The position numbers were made by a program, and so were the translations under genes. DNA of 64,000 nt from Seleniibacterium sp963677135 (GTDB lineage Bacteria; Desulfobacterota; Desulfuromonadia; Desulfuromonadales; Geopsychrobacteraceae). Location: positions 186,001-250,000 of the forward strand of contig CAXXLS010000012.1 in assembly GCA_963677135.2 (NCBI GenBank). The letters run 5' to 3'. Below are positions 7,470 through 16,810 of the stretch, piece after piece. Positions within the stretch are counted from its first letter, which is position 1. Every line of letters starts with the position of its first letter. Below the pieces are notes generated by a model. The model ran no database searches. It saw only the letters and a list, made by a program, of their open reading frames with translations, and was not told where the DNA came from.

Positions 7470-8243
7470 TCAGTGAGCCGCGGGACGATAGAAGCTGACA
7501 GCGTTGTCATAGAAGACCTTACGGGCCTGGTCTTCCCCGAGGGTGTCGATGACCAGCTGAAAATCTTCGTCGGCGTAGGGCCGAGGGGCCCTGGTGCAGG
7601 GGAGGTCGCTGCCGAACATGAGGCTGTCCGGATTTGCCAGGGTCAGGTCTTTAAGTGCCGGGGCCACGGGAAAATCGACCCGTCCGTAGCCTGTCGCCTT
7701 GACCCGGACCCCTTTTTCAGCCAGTTGCAGCAGGGTTGCAAAGCCGTCACCTGACAACCCCAGGTGAGCGATGGAGACACTGGGAAGTAGCAGCAGGCGA
7801 TCCTTGAGATCGACAAGCTCCCGGGAATCGATGTACAGTTCGATATGCCATCCGGCCAGCTCATGTATCCGCCTGCCGAAGCTGTCCAGATCATCCAGGT
7901 CTTTGGCGACGCCACGCTTGAGGTTGACACGGGTCCCGCGGATCCCGGCGTCATGGAGCCGAAGGATTTCCTGGTCCGTCGTCTCATGCGACAACTGGGT
8001 GACGCCGACGTATTGGGGGCCCATCTGTTTGAGCGTTGCAATCAGGTAGCTTTGATCAAGTCCCTGGAACGACCCCGAAACAATGGCACCCCCGGCGAGC
8101 TGGTAGGCGGAGAGGCGCTGACGGTAATCTGCGACGGTATAGAAATCCGGCAGGAACCCCTGGTTTTCGACGAGCGGGAAGGCCGGATCGATAATATGGA
8201 AATGACTGTCAAAAAATTTGAAACTGCTCAAGCTGTTCAGCAT
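7470..8243 (-). CDS. Amidohydrolase-2 family metal-dependent hydrolase
   Basis: A 257-residue TIM-barrel protein of the COG3618 type, relatives of which act on lactones and aromatic carboxylates. The metal-binding HxH is in FDSHFHIIDPAFP at the N terminus. A later His is in SIAHLGLSG, and the conserved Asp is in FGSDLPCTRAPRPY near residue 215. The C-terminal helix ends DNAVSFYRP, as is common in the family (NARRLYR-like). The substrate cannot be told from the sequence. It is the only intact gene between two frameshifted ones and is transcribed towards the metallopeptidase gene, 150 bases away. The 270 bases upstream, shared with the divergent chelatase gene, hold no clear promoter. Confidence 0.75.
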   Translation of the reverse strand: MLNSLSSFKFFDSHFHIIDPAFPLVENQGFLPDFYTVADYRQRLSAYQLAGGAIVSGSFQGLDQSYLIATLKQMGPQYVGVTQLSHETTDQEILRLHDAGIRGTRVNLKRGVAKDLDDLDSFGRRIHELAGWHIELYIDSRELVDLKDRLLLLPSVSIAHLGLSGDGFATLLQLAEKGVRVKATGYGRVDFPVAPALKDLTLANPDSLMFGSDLPCTRAPRPYADEDFQLVIDTLGEDQARKVFYDNAVSFYRPAAH

Positions 8244-8514
8244 GTCGTGAATCTCTCAACGAATAACAAGGTGATAGCGGAAACTGTCTCCGCGGCCGAT
8301 GTTGCGCCGCCATTCCAACGGGATGTTCGCGTCGGTGCAGGCGCTGCGCTCGACGCACGTGACGGTGGGGACTTTATTGGTACCGCTTATATGTATGAGC
8401 AGTATTTAAAACTCTGTTTTGTGTCAACCGAAAAATAATATTCGTCCCCTGGTCTTGCCCGGCATCCGGCTGCTGAGGTACAAAAGGGCTAGGATTCATC
8501 CGATACGAGGCTTT

Positions 8515-10527
8515 ATGAAAACAGTAAGTTATCCGTTCAGTGCTATTGTCGGGCAGGAAGCGATGAAAACCGCCCTGCTGCTCAATGCGGTCGACCCTGC
8601 CATCGGCGGGGTGCTGATCCGCGGTCAGAAAGGGACGGCAAAGTCAACGGCAGTCAGGTCCCTTGCCGCGTTGCTCCCCCATCTGGCCGTTGTCCGGGGG
8701 TGCCCCTATCACTGTGATCCGGAAAAACCGGACGCCATGTGCGATGCCTGCCACCGGCAGTTCGAACAGGGCGAGCCCCTCGACGGGCATTTTTCCCCCA
8801 TGCCCCTGGTGGACCTGCCCCTCGGGGCCACCGAAGACCGGGTGGCCGGAACCATCGAGCTTCAGGAAACGCTGCGTACCGGACAGCGTCACTATCAACC
8901 GGGCCTTCTGGCTGCGGCCAATCGCGGGATTCTTTATGTTGACGAAGTCAATCTCCTTGAAGACCATCTGATCGACCTGCTGCTGGACGCGGCTGCTTCC
9001 GGCATCAACCGGGTCGAACGGGAAGGGATGCGCGTGATTCACCCGGCCAGGTTCATGCTGGTAGGCACCATGAATCCGGAAGAGGGGGAACTGCGGCCCC
9101 CAGTTTCTTGATCGCTTCGGTCTGACCGTGACCGTGGAAGGGCTCGCCGACAGTTCCGCCCGCAAGGAACTGCTGCGCCGGCGATTTGAGTTCGACCGGG
9201 ATCCCGAGGCTTTCCAGGGCCGGTGGGAGGATCAGGAGCGCTTTCTGGCCGACCAGATTGTCGCGGCCCGCAAACGCCTGTCCGCCATCAGGGTTTCCGG
9301 AGAAAATTATGACCCTGACCGTCGATCTGGTCATCGAACTGGGTATTCACGGTCATCGTGCCGATATCGGCCTGCTCAAGGCGGCCAAAGCTCTGGCCGC
9401 GCTTCTCGGCAAGGATGACGTCTCCATGGCGGAATTGCGCGAAGTCGCCGACTTCGTTCTCCCGCACCGCCTGCCGGGATCCGCCCTGCTCGGGCAGCAG
9501 GAAGCGGTCAACCTGCTTAAGGACGCGTTCGGAAAAATCGCCGAAACGGAGAAAAAGGTCGTTCCCCTGGCGACCGATCCCCTTGATGACTACGACGAAT
9601 ATCTTGATACCTTCGATTACCCGGGCCCTGCCGCTGCCGGCAGTTCCCTCTTTGAAATGTTTAAAAAAAAACTTCAGAGCGCCTGATCAATATCGATGAC
9701 TCTGTCTGTATCGCGCCTCTTGACCTGACCCGCCATAGCGGTATTCGGCAACCATCGGGGCAGCAGCGTCGGCGTCGCGAGTATGGTCGGACAGGACGCT
9801 ATTTTCGAAGTATCCCTGCTGCGGCTGGCTATCACAAGTACCCCTTCGATATCGCTGCCAGCTGGCAAGCTGCGGCAATCCGTCCTGAAGCCCGAACTCT
9901 GCCTGTCAGCCTCAATCCCGAGGATCTGCGTTTCAAAGTCTGTCGCCAGCAACGCAAGGGGCTCATTGTGTTCGTTGTTGATGCGTCCGACTCCATGGGA
10001 GAAGGGACCGTCGAGCGCATCAAGGCGGCCAAGGGCGCACTCCTCGGACTGCTGACGGCCGCCTACCAGATGCGTGACCAGGTCGCCCTGATTGCCCTTC
10101 CGCGGCAGCCAGGCCGATGTCCTGCTCAATCCGACCACCAGCGTGCTGCTGGCGCGGCAGTGTCTGCGGCAGCTCAGGATCGGTGGTTCCACCCCTCTGG
10201 CGGACGGCTTGCGGCAGGCCCGCCGGGTTGTCCGCTGCGCCAGCCAGAAACAGCCGGGAATCGAGCCCCTTATCGTGGTCATCTCCGATGGCGAAGCCAA
10301 TGTGCCGCTGGTCGCCGGCAATGACGTCTATAAAGAGCTTGATGCCATGGCGGACACCATGCAGCGCGAAGGGGCCAAAACCGTTGTGATCGACAGCAGC
10401 ACCGGGGTGCTGGGGAACAAGTTCCTGAAACGTTTCAGCCACCGGCTGCATGGCCGTTATCACCATGTCAGGGACCCTGCATGCCGGGCGCTTATTCGAC
10501 TTGATTCGTCAGGCAGATCAGGCATGA
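8515..10527 (+). pseudogene. ChlI/ChlD-type (magnesium/cobalt chelatase) AAA+-VWA protein with five frameshifts
   Basis: Joined across frames, this is a fusion of a chelatase ATPase (ChlI/BchI) and a von Willebrand A subunit (ChlD/BchD), about 670 residues. Recognisable parts are Walker A RGQKGTAKSTAV, a Cys cluster CPYHCDP...MCDACHRQ, YVDEVNLLEDHLIDLLLD, VGTMNPEEGELRP, and the VWA metal site VVDASDSMGE with STPLADGLR and VISDGEAN. The frame breaks five times: C5 at 9097-9101 (one C extra), T3 at 9294-9296 (one extra), A9 at 9663-9671 (one missing), C3 at 10095-10097 (one extra) and C3 at 10475-10477 (one extra). All are in homopolymers, and each repair restores family sequence. The end then is QADQA at 10525. 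Such proteins insert Mg or Co into tetrapyrroles; no cobN or porphyrin gene is adjacent. Start at 8515 by homology. Confidence 0.75.
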
Positions 10528-10645
10528 TAGTCGGGGAGTCCTGTCCCGGCGGGTTTTTCTGTCGATTCTTCTTCCCGCGATCTGCAGGTCTCGTTTTTGA
10601 TTGCTTATTTTCTGCGTGCTTTCATCACTGAGAGGGTCTACTGCC

Positions 10646-11344
10646 ATGCCAAAAGAAAAAACTGATACCCCGCTGCCAACCTGTGCCGTTTGTTCTGTTG
10701 CCGTTCCCGAGCGGTTCTGCCGTCAGGGGAAGGGAAAGGCTCCGTCTAACTGTCCCTCGACCCGTTCCGCCGATCTGATTGCCCGGTCCCTGGAGATTCT
10801 CGAGGATCCGCAGATCCGTGAATTTGCCTACCAGGCGTCCATTCAGGAAGGAGAAGGGTACGGCGACCGAGACCGGGGATACGCCCAGGTCAAACCGATC
10901 AAGCCTCGTATTCAGGAAACCATCGAGTTCGCCCGAAAGATGACGTTTAAGAAGATCGGCCTGGCTTTCTGCCTGGGGCTGCGGAAGGAAGCCGAGATTA
11001 TTCACAAGATCTTCAGCGATAATGGTTTTGAAACCGTTTCCGTGATGTGCAAGGCGGGCGGCATATCCAAAGAAGAGCTTGCCATTCTACGCGAACAGCA
11101 GATCAATGTCAGTGATTTCGAAGCCATGTGCAACCCGATCCTGCAGGCATTGACTCTCAATGCCCATCAGACGGATATGAACGTGGTTTTCGGCCTGTGC
11201 GTCGGGCACGATGCTCTCTTTCTTCGCTACGCCGAGGCTTTCAATACCGTGCTGGCCAGTAAAGACCGGCTGCTCGCTCACAATCCACTGGCCGCGATTT
11301 ATCAGTACGACAGTTACTATCGCTTCCTCAAAGGAGATCTTTGA
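10646..11344 (+). CDS. DUF1847 family cysteine-rich protein
   Basis: A 232-residue soluble protein of the DUF1847 family, function unknown, probably metal-binding. Cysteines cluster at the N terminus (CAVCSVAVPERFC, then NCPST), and single conserved ones follow in FCLGLRKEAE, VMCKAGG, AMCNP and GLCVGHDALF. The body alternates beta strands and helices as in a Rossmann-like fold (IGLAFCLGL, FETVSVM, DMNVVFGLC). The family ending HNPLAAIYQYDSYYRF is present. The ATG at 10646 has GAGAGGG upstream. It may be cotranscribed with, or simply follow, the broken chelatase gene 118 bases upstream. It ends before a very strong terminator. Confidence 0.7.
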   Translation: MPKEKTDTPLPTCAVCSVAVPERFCRQGKGKAPSNCPSTRSADLIARSLEILEDPQIREFAYQASIQEGEGYGDRDRGYAQVKPIKPRIQETIEFARKMTFKKIGLAFCLGLRKEAEIIHKIFSDNGFETVSVMCKAGGISKEELAILREQQINVSDFEAMCNPILQALTLNAHQTDMNVVFGLCVGHDALFLRYAEAFNTVLASKDRLLAHNPLAAIYQYDSYYRFLKGDL

Positions 11345-11520
11345 TCCGTTGGATCACGCCAATTTGATAGGGAATCTGTTTTGCGTCTGGTCGTGTTTGG
11401 GGGCCTTTGCGGCGCCGTGATTTTGGAACGGAGTTCATACATTGTTTAAACTTTAAAAAATGAACGTAAAAAAATAATGATCAACAATCTTTTTTATAAA
11501 GCCTTCCAGCGGGGATGATC

Positions 11521-11565
11521 CATAAAGAAATCCCTTTCTGTCTGTCGGAAAGGGATTTCTTTATG
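11521..11565. terminator. Strong bidirectional terminator between convergent genes
   Basis: Two perfect 18-base arms (11521-11538 and 11548-11565, core AAATCCCTTTC/GAAAGGGATTT) are separated by nine bases. It serves both the DUF1847 gene and the cupin gene. The rest of 11345-11662 shows no other feature. Confidence 0.85.
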
Positions 11566-11662
11566 AGGTGCTAAGGTTGGTTTTCTAAAAACTGTCAGCA
11601 GGACGATCGGATTGAGCCTGGTGACGGGCAACGGCTCTTGGGGGCCCGGTTTCGATACGGTC

Positions 11663-12034
11663 TCAATCCTCAAAACGGATGTTGGTTTCGCCGATCCAGC
11701 CGGGCAGGTGGTCCTTGCGGGCCGGAGCGAAGATCTCGTAATATTCAGCACCTTCCTCACCGACGCCGATGACTCCGTGCAGCGAGCCTGGTGGGAAAAA
11801 GACCATATCCCCGGGCTGACATTCGCGTTCCTGCCCTTCCGTGGTCACGGTAAGAGATCCCTTGATAACGATGATGAACTGCTCGTTTTCATGCCAGTGG
11901 GTCTGGTGCATGATCTCCGAACCTGGTGCGGTGACCACCCGGACAGCCGACATCTTTTCGCCGCAGATCGCTTTGCGCGAGCAGCCGGCCCTGAGGCCGA
12001 GAGCGTCAGGTAATTTGTTCCAGTCGATTTTCAT
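11663..12034 (-). CDS. Cupin-domain protein
   Basis: A 123-residue single-domain cupin. The two metal-binding motifs are visible: HQTHWHENEQFIIVIKGSL (His, His, Glu) near residue 43 and PPGSLHGV (His) near residue 81. Such small cupins act as isomerases, dioxygenases or ligand sensors, and no substrate can be assigned. It faces the DUF1847 gene across the terminator. The gene upstream on the same strand is over 200 bases away, so it is probably transcribed alone. Confidence 0.75.
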   Translation of the reverse strand: MKIDWNKLPDALGLRAGCSRKAICGEKMSAVRVVTAPGSEIMHQTHWHENEQFIIVIKGSLTVTTEGQERECQPGDMVFFPPGSLHGVIGVGEEGAEYYEIFAPARKDHLPGWIGETNIRFED

Positions 12035-12246
12035 AGGTTCTAGGTCCTCTCTTCATGAAGCGTGGTGAAATAGTTTGGGTCTGTATGAAGGGTATCATAT
12101 GCCGGTCAACGAAATCGACCGGACGGGATATTGTTTCCATGTGTAACATAACCGTTGTCGACATGACCAGATCTCTCTCGGAAGGTGGTGGTGACGCGCA
12201 GCCTTGATCCCTCCATTCTGAAAAGGGACCCTTCGTCGCCTGCCTG

Positions 12247-13077
12247 TCAACAAAACTCCTCTGCGGAAGGTTTTTCCGCGAGCAGAATTATTTTGTCACC
12301 CCGGCGACGGTTTTTCTGGTAAGAATTTTGACAGACGGTGATCTGCAGGCCGATATCCTGTAACAATGTGACCAATTGCGGGCGGGTGAATATCTGCTTG
12401 TGCCCGTAAGGGATGGCCGCATAGAAAGAATCGAGGAACAGGCTCAGACGCCCACCGGTCAGGCGGTAGGCATGCTCACTGAGACGATAGGATAAGACCT
12501 GTCGGTCCGGAGTGTCGATCGCCAGGACCCCGCCTGGTCTGAGCAGGTTCAGGGCCTGTTTCAGGGTCGAGACGGGATCGTTGACATGTTCGATAACATC
12601 CCAGAGGGTAATGACGTCAAAAAAATCGGCATGGGAGTTCTGCCACCAGGGGTCGTCCACGTACTTGTCGATGAGGGAGATCCCAAGCTGCTCAGCGGCG
12701 TACTGGCGGCGGAGGGCGGAGGGCTCGATTCCACAGGCGTCAAGGTTGAATGTTTCGCCAGCGAGTTTCTGGAACAGCCCGATTCCGGCGCCGATATCGA
12801 GGAGGCGGATGCGGTCGAGCCGGGTATGCCGCCGTAACAGGTCAAGGCGCAGGGGGTGAAGGACCTGTCCTTCGTCCTGCCGCAGGGCGATGTACTGCCG
12901 GTCGGAATCCTGCAGCTGCCTGCCCGGGGCAGAGCTGTGGTCAGGAGGGTCCTGATAGGCAATAAAGTGAAGGTCACACGCCGGGCAGCAATAGACGGTC
13001 GCTGATGCCAGGCGGTAGGTGGCTTCTGCTGCCGGGCAAGAGCACAATTTGCACGGTCTGGAAAGATTGGCCGTCAT
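12247..13077 (-). CDS. Class I SAM-dependent methyltransferase with N-terminal zinc-binding Cys motif
   Basis: A 276-residue protein. The N terminus has a Cys cluster CKLCSC...VYCCPACDLHF, likely a zinc ribbon as in many O- and C-methyltransferases acting on sugars or carrier-bound substrates. SAM motif I is LLDIGAGIGLFQKLA (near residue 95), motif II lies around FDVITLWDVIEHVNDP, and motif III is LLRPGGVLAIDTPD. The last part, YGHKQIFTRPQLVTLLQDIGL, is typical of Methyltransf_23-type enzymes. The ATG at 13077 is preferred to an upstream TTG at 13095. It is transcribed divergently from coaE. Target unknown. Confidence 0.75.
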   Translation of the reverse strand: MTANLSRPCKLCSCPAAEATYRLASATVYCCPACDLHFIAYQDPPDHSSAPGRQLQDSDRQYIALRQDEGQVLHPLRLDLLRRHTRLDRIRLLDIGAGIGLFQKLAGETFNLDACGIEPSALRRQYAAEQLGISLIDKYVDDPWWQNSHADFFDVITLWDVIEHVNDPVSTLKQALNLLRPGGVLAIDTPDRQVLSYRLSEHAYRLTGGRLSLFLDSFYAAIPYGHKQIFTRPQLVTLLQDIGLQITVCQNSYQKNRRRGDKIILLAEKPSAEEFC

Positions 13078-13161
13078 CGCTTTATCCGTTCCCAAGTCAT
13101 ATTGGGCAAGCTAGCGTTTCGGTTATTATTTTGCAATGAGTTTCAACAGGAGGTTGTGATC

Positions 13162-13761
13162 GTGATTGTCGGTCTGACAGGGCATATCGCCACTGGGAAG
13201 AGTACTGTCGCCAGAGACCTTGCCCGCCGCGGCGCAATTGTTATCGATGCCGATCAGCTGGCGCGCGAGGTGGTGCGGCCCGGAAGTCCGGTGTTGGCCA
13301 GGGTGGTTGACAGGTTCGGAGCCGTGGTGCTGTCCGCTTCTGGCGAACTGGACCGGGAAGCTCTGGGGAATATTGTCTTCAGAGACCGGGCAGCCCTGGG
13401 CGATCTGAATGACATCATGCATCCGGCCATTGGGGAACTGGCCAGTAAAAGGCTGCGGCAGGCGGCGCAGCGGCAGGATATCCCGCTGGTGGTTTATGAT
13501 GCTCCCCTGCTGTATGAGGTTGGAGCCGATCGGCAGGTTGACAAGGTCCTGCTGGTGACCTGTGATCCCCGTGAGCAGTTGCAGCGGCTCATGGCGCGCA
13601 ACGGCTATGATCGCACCGCGGCGCAGAGGCGTATCGCGGCCCAGTCGGGACTGGCAGAAAAAATCAGGAAGGCCGATTATGTCATCGATAATTCCGGTTC
13701 TGAGGAAGAGCTTCGTCTGCAGCTTGACCGGATCTGGCAGGACCTGGTCGGGGCGTCCTGA
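13162..13761 (+). CDS. coaE: Dephospho-CoA kinase
   Basis: A 199-residue P-loop kinase that phosphorylates the 3'-hydroxyl of dephospho-CoA, the last step of coenzyme A synthesis. The P-loop GLTGHIATGKST is at the N terminus. The family's DADQLAREVV, HPAIGELA, PLLYEVGAD and the LID region RLMARNGYDRTAAQRRIAAQ are present. The start is taken as GTG 13162, eight bases after a perfect AGGAGG (13148-13153); GTG 13156 is too near to it. The length matches the usual 200-206. The next gene converges, ending seven bases away. Confidence 0.92.
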   Translation: MIVGLTGHIATGKSTVARDLARRGAIVIDADQLAREVVRPGSPVLARVVDRFGAVVLSASGELDREALGNIVFRDRAALGDLNDIMHPAIGELASKRLRQAAQRQDIPLVVYDAPLLYEVGADRQVDKVLLVTCDPREQLQRLMARNGYDRTAAQRRIAAQSGLAEKIRKADYVIDNSGSEEELRLQLDRIWQDLVGAS

Positions 13762-13768
13762 CGGAACT

Positions 13769-14557
13769 TCAGTCTCTTTGCAGAAATTCCAGGCAGCGTC
13801 GCAAGACGTCCTGCTGGCGGGGATTGTTTTCCGTGGACAGGCCGTGGGGGACATCATCCCCATAAATATGGATCTGTTTGTCGGGGCTGCCGATGCGATG
13901 GTAGATGTCTTCGGCGGTGCCGGGTGCAATGGTCCTGTCTCCCGTCGAGGCCAGGATCAGCACCGGGGTGTCGATCTTGTGGACCTCTCTTCTCAGCTTC
14001 CAGCGCAGACGGTTGATCTGGACAATCCCTTTGAGAGGGCGCAGTGCGTAATAAAAGGGACGCTCGGCAGCGGGGATGTTTTTGGCCTGGTAGCGGATAA
14101 AATAACTCAGGATTCCGACATGGTCGGCGAGCCAGTGGCGCAGTTTCAAAAACGGCGCGAGGAGGATGATCTTTTCAAGCCGGGTGTGCCTGGCCAGGTC
14201 TAGAGTCAGCAGGGCCCCGGTGCTCAGGCCTGCCGCACAGATCCGGTAGCCGGCCTCTTCCAGGGCCTGATACCCTCTGCGAATAATGATCTGCCAGTCT
14301 TCCACCGCTTTTCCGGCAAGGTCGTCGGGGGATGTGCCGTGGCCGGGCAGGCGCACGCCATAGACGGTAAAATGATTGCTGCAGAGAACCTCTCCAAGAT
14401 CCCGCATCTCGCGAGGACTTGAGCTGAAGCCGTGGATGAGGATGACGGCGCACCCATTGCTCTGCTCCGGCTGAAGCAGGAAGGGCATGTTGTCCGGGTG
14501 CGCGACCCGGTCCCTGCCTGCCTGCTCAATTTCATATTCAAACCAGCGGGTATTCAT
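13769..14557 (-). CDS. Alpha/beta hydrolase (carboxylesterase/lipase-like)
   Basis: A 262-residue alpha/beta hydrolase of the serine-aminopeptidase/monoacylglycerol lipase type. The oxyanion region is VILIHGFSSSPREMRDL. The nucleophile elbow is AGLSTGALL (GLSTG) near residue 118. The catalytic Asp is in LASTGDRTIAP and the His in DDVPHGLSTEN near the end. A short lid-like region (HVGILSYFIRYQAKNIPAAERPFYYALRP) sits between the elbow and the acid. No signal peptide, so cytosolic. Substrate unknown. It converges with coaE and is read alone after the IclR terminator. Confidence 0.75.
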   Translation of the reverse strand: MNTRWFEYEIEQAGRDRVAHPDNMPFLLQPEQSNGCAVILIHGFSSSPREMRDLGEVLCSNHFTVYGVRLPGHGTSPDDLAGKAVEDWQIIIRRGYQALEEAGYRICAAGLSTGALLTLDLARHTRLEKIILLAPFLKLRHWLADHVGILSYFIRYQAKNIPAAERPFYYALRPLKGIVQINRLRWKLRREVHKIDTPVLILASTGDRTIAPGTAEDIYHRIGSPDKQIHIYGDDVPHGLSTENNPRQQDVLRRCLEFLQRD

Positions 14558-14593
14558 GGCGTACTGTCCCTGAACGCGGGTTTTTGAGAGTGA

Positions 14594-14626
14594 ATAAAAA
14601 AGGCCCCTGATTGACTCAGGGGCCTT
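14594..14626 (-). terminator. Rho-independent terminator of the IclR regulator gene
   Basis: AAGGCCCCTGA (14600-14610) pairs with TCAGGGGCCTT (14616-14626). On the reverse strand a run of T follows. It lies 22 bases after the regulator's stop. Confidence 0.85.
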
Positions 14627-14647
14627 GGGGTTGCGAATAAGGCAGTA

Positions 14648-15430
14648 TCAGGTCGGGAATCCCAGCCGGGTCGACAGTTCGGTGGCCGATTTCAGAACCA
14701 GCGGCACCAGTTCGTTTTTAATCCGGTCGTCGCCGACCCGCATGGTCGGCCCGGAGATACTGATGGCGCCGACGATACGCCGGGTGTAGTCGCGAATCGG
14801 AGCCGAAATACAGCGGACCCCGAGATCAAGTTCTTCATCGTCCATGGCATAGCCTTGCTCACGAACCTTGGCGAGCTCTTCACGCATGGCTTCGGGGCTG
14901 CTGACGGTGGTCGGCGTGATCTGCTCGAATTTGATCTTGCCGAGGAGTTCTTCCAGTTCTTCATCGGTCATGAAGGCCATGTGGACCTTGCCGGCTGCCG
15001 TACAGTAGGCTGGCAGACGGGAACCGACGCGGGACACCACCCTGACCGTCAGATTGGTTTCAACGACATCGAGATAGACGATGTAGTTGTCCTTGTAGAT
15101 GGCGACATAGGAGGTTTCATTGCACTCCTCGACCATTTTTTCGAGAATCGGCTTGGCCTGGCGCAACAGCCCCATCTGCTTGATGAAGGTCTGTCCGAGC
15201 TCCAGGGCTTTGAGGCCGAGGCGATAGTTCTCGGTCGCCTTGTTCTGCTCGATGTAGCCGCGTGACTCGAGGGTTGCCAGCAGCCTGAACACATTATTCT
15301 TGTGCAGCTTCAGACGTTTGCTGAGTTCGGTGACCCCCAGTTCGTCAATGTCCCCGTGAAATTGTTCCAGCAGGTCTAGCGCGTGGGACACTGCTTGTAT
15401 GATGTATTCTGATTTATCTTTTTTAACCAT
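14648..15430 (-). CDS. IclR-family transcriptional regulator
   Basis: A 260-residue regulator. The N-terminal winged helix-turn-helix spans about residues 10-75 (QAVSHALDLLEQF, LGVTELSKRLKLHKNNVFRLLATLESRGYIEQN). The C-terminal effector domain spans 90-255, with SRLPAYCTAAGKVHMAFM, the conserved RGYAMDDEELDLGVRCISAPI-like stretch, and GAISISGPTMR. IclR proteins bind small organic acids and usually control catabolic genes. The adjacent genes are tRNA-modification and hydrolase genes, so its target is not evident from context. A good promoter and a palindrome lie upstream, consistent with autoregulation. Confidence 0.88.
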   Translation of the reverse strand: MVKKDKSEYIIQAVSHALDLLEQFHGDIDELGVTELSKRLKLHKNNVFRLLATLESRGYIEQNKATENYRLGLKALELGQTFIKQMGLLRQAKPILEKMVEECNETSYVAIYKDNYIVYLDVVETNLTVRVVSRVGSRLPAYCTAAGKVHMAFMTDEELEELLGKIKFEQITPTTVSSPEAMREELAKVREQGYAMDDEELDLGVRCISAPIRDYTRRIVGAISISGPTMRVGDDRIKNELVPLVLKSATELSTRLGFPT

Positions 15431-15555
15431 CTCTTTTCGATACCCTTCTGGATTATTTTTAACTCATAATATTGACCGATGATAATAGCTGCGCCGGGCG
15501 CAGGTGTCAAGCTCTATAGGCATGATTTCAGACAAGAAAATTCATTTTTTTTGAG

Positions 15556-15602
15556 ATTATAGAATGCCGTTTTATTTTTGTCTATAAAACATTTGCGCAA
15601 AT
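15556..15602 (-). promoter_or_regulatory. Promoter of the IclR gene with an upstream palindrome
   Basis: On the reverse strand TAGACA (15579-15584) and a perfect TATAAT (15556-15561) are 17 bases apart. Just upstream of the -35 lies the perfect 12-base palindrome ATTTGCGCAAAT (15591-15602), a possible binding site for the regulator. The leader is about 120 bases. Confidence 0.55.
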
Positions 15603-15610
15603 TTGATTAT

Positions 15611-16810
15611 TTATTCGTCTGAGAACTTGATCACTTCACGTAACACGCTTGTGGCATAACTCCCTTTTGGTAACGTGAATTGCAGCATCAGGGCGTTTTC
15701 CGGCAGCGAAGCGGCCGCGATGCCGCTGATGGGAACCCGCATCGGCCGGCGTTCGCCCGGCATGATAATAGCGCGCTCGAGTTGCCAGTCCTCCAGGTCG
15801 ATGCCGCATGCTTTCAGGCATTCCCGCTCCGCGTGGCCGGTTACGCCTTCAGCCAGCATCACTTTGGTCCCGAAGAGCGGGGCGGTCGGGCTGATTTCAA
15901 AACAGTCGCAGCGGGGCTGTTCAGTGCTGGCGTCCGTGACTCGGAAGCAGGCGCCATTGACATGTTTGAACGCGATGTCCCCGGCGCGCAGATGTCCCAG
16001 GGCGGCTAACCGGTCCAGCACGAGGCGGTCGAACAGGCTGGACTGCGCCGCAGACAGAAACAGGCGTAACAGGGATTTCGGCAGAGCCAGGGCGGCCCGC
16101 TCATGGGATTTTCCGGAACTCAGGGCCTTCAGCAGCTTCTGTTCGTCACGCATGCGGCGTGGCAGGCACTCGAGGGCGTGGTGCAGATTTCCCTCCCGGT
16201 ACGCCCGGGCCGCCTGCTGCCAATCAGCATTCCTGATCTGATCGGGATCACCCATCAGTTCCGAACAGAATTCCTCGTACTTTTTACGCAGCAGCAGCAT
16301 TCCCAGCTGCCCCGAGTTGCCGAGTACGCCGTAACGCTGTTCGCCGAAAAGGTTGGGGACGCCAAACCTTTCCAGGTGTTGCAGGATGTTCCGGGCGCGT
16401 GTCTCGGCATCGGGCAGGCAGTCGCGCAGGATGATTTGAAACCGATTTCCTGCCAGGTGCCCGATCCTGAGCTTGTTGGTGTGCGGCCGGGCATCCAGGA
16501 TCCGGGCCTTGTAAAGCTCGAGGCCGGCGATCTTCTCAGCATATTTGAGGGGGATGGAAAGCGTCTGCCTGGTCAGAGCATTGGCGTCTTTGAGCCCGGC
16601 ATAACCGATATCGCTCTCCCTGATCTTGAGCTCTTTCTGCAGTTGGCTGATGACGCCGCGGGTCGAGATCCCGGATTTTTCTATCCACAGGTAAAGATGC
16701 TCTCCACTGCCGCAGGGAGAATAAAGGGGGATCTCATCGACCTGGAAATCGTCCGGGGTGGTTTTATAGTAACCGCCGGTTCCCGGCAATGTTTCGGTCA
16801 GCAGATTCAT
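15611..16810 (-). CDS. truD: tRNA pseudouridine(13) synthase TruD
   Basis: A 399-residue enzyme making pseudouridine 13 in tRNA. The N-terminal motif TPDDFQVDEIPLY and the catalytic Asp in IGYAGLKDANALTRQT (near residue 82) are clear. HTNKLRIGHLAGNRF and PNLFGEQRYG complete the TruD signature. The TRUD insertion domain follows (about 150-320), and the C terminus ends in a family strand-loop (FTLPKGSYATSVLREVIK). Its ATG overlaps the trmB stop as ATGA (16807-16810), showing translational coupling. Together with trmB it forms a tRNA-modification operon. Confidence 0.92.
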   Translation of the reverse strand: MNLLTETLPGTGGYYKTTPDDFQVDEIPLYSPCGSGEHLYLWIEKSGISTRGVISQLQKELKIRESDIGYAGLKDANALTRQTLSIPLKYAEKIAGLELYKARILDARPHTNKLRIGHLAGNRFQIILRDCLPDAETRARNILQHLERFGVPNLFGEQRYGVLGNSGQLGMLLLRKKYEEFCSELMGDPDQIRNADWQQAARAYREGNLHHALECLPRRMRDEQKLLKALSSGKSHERAALALPKSLLRLFLSAAQSSLFDRLVLDRLAALGHLRAGDIAFKHVNGACFRVTDASTEQPRCDCFEISPTAPLFGTKVMLAEGVTGHAERECLKACGIDLEDWQLERAIIMPGERRPMRVPISGIAAASLPENALMLQFTLPKGSYATSVLREVIKFSDE

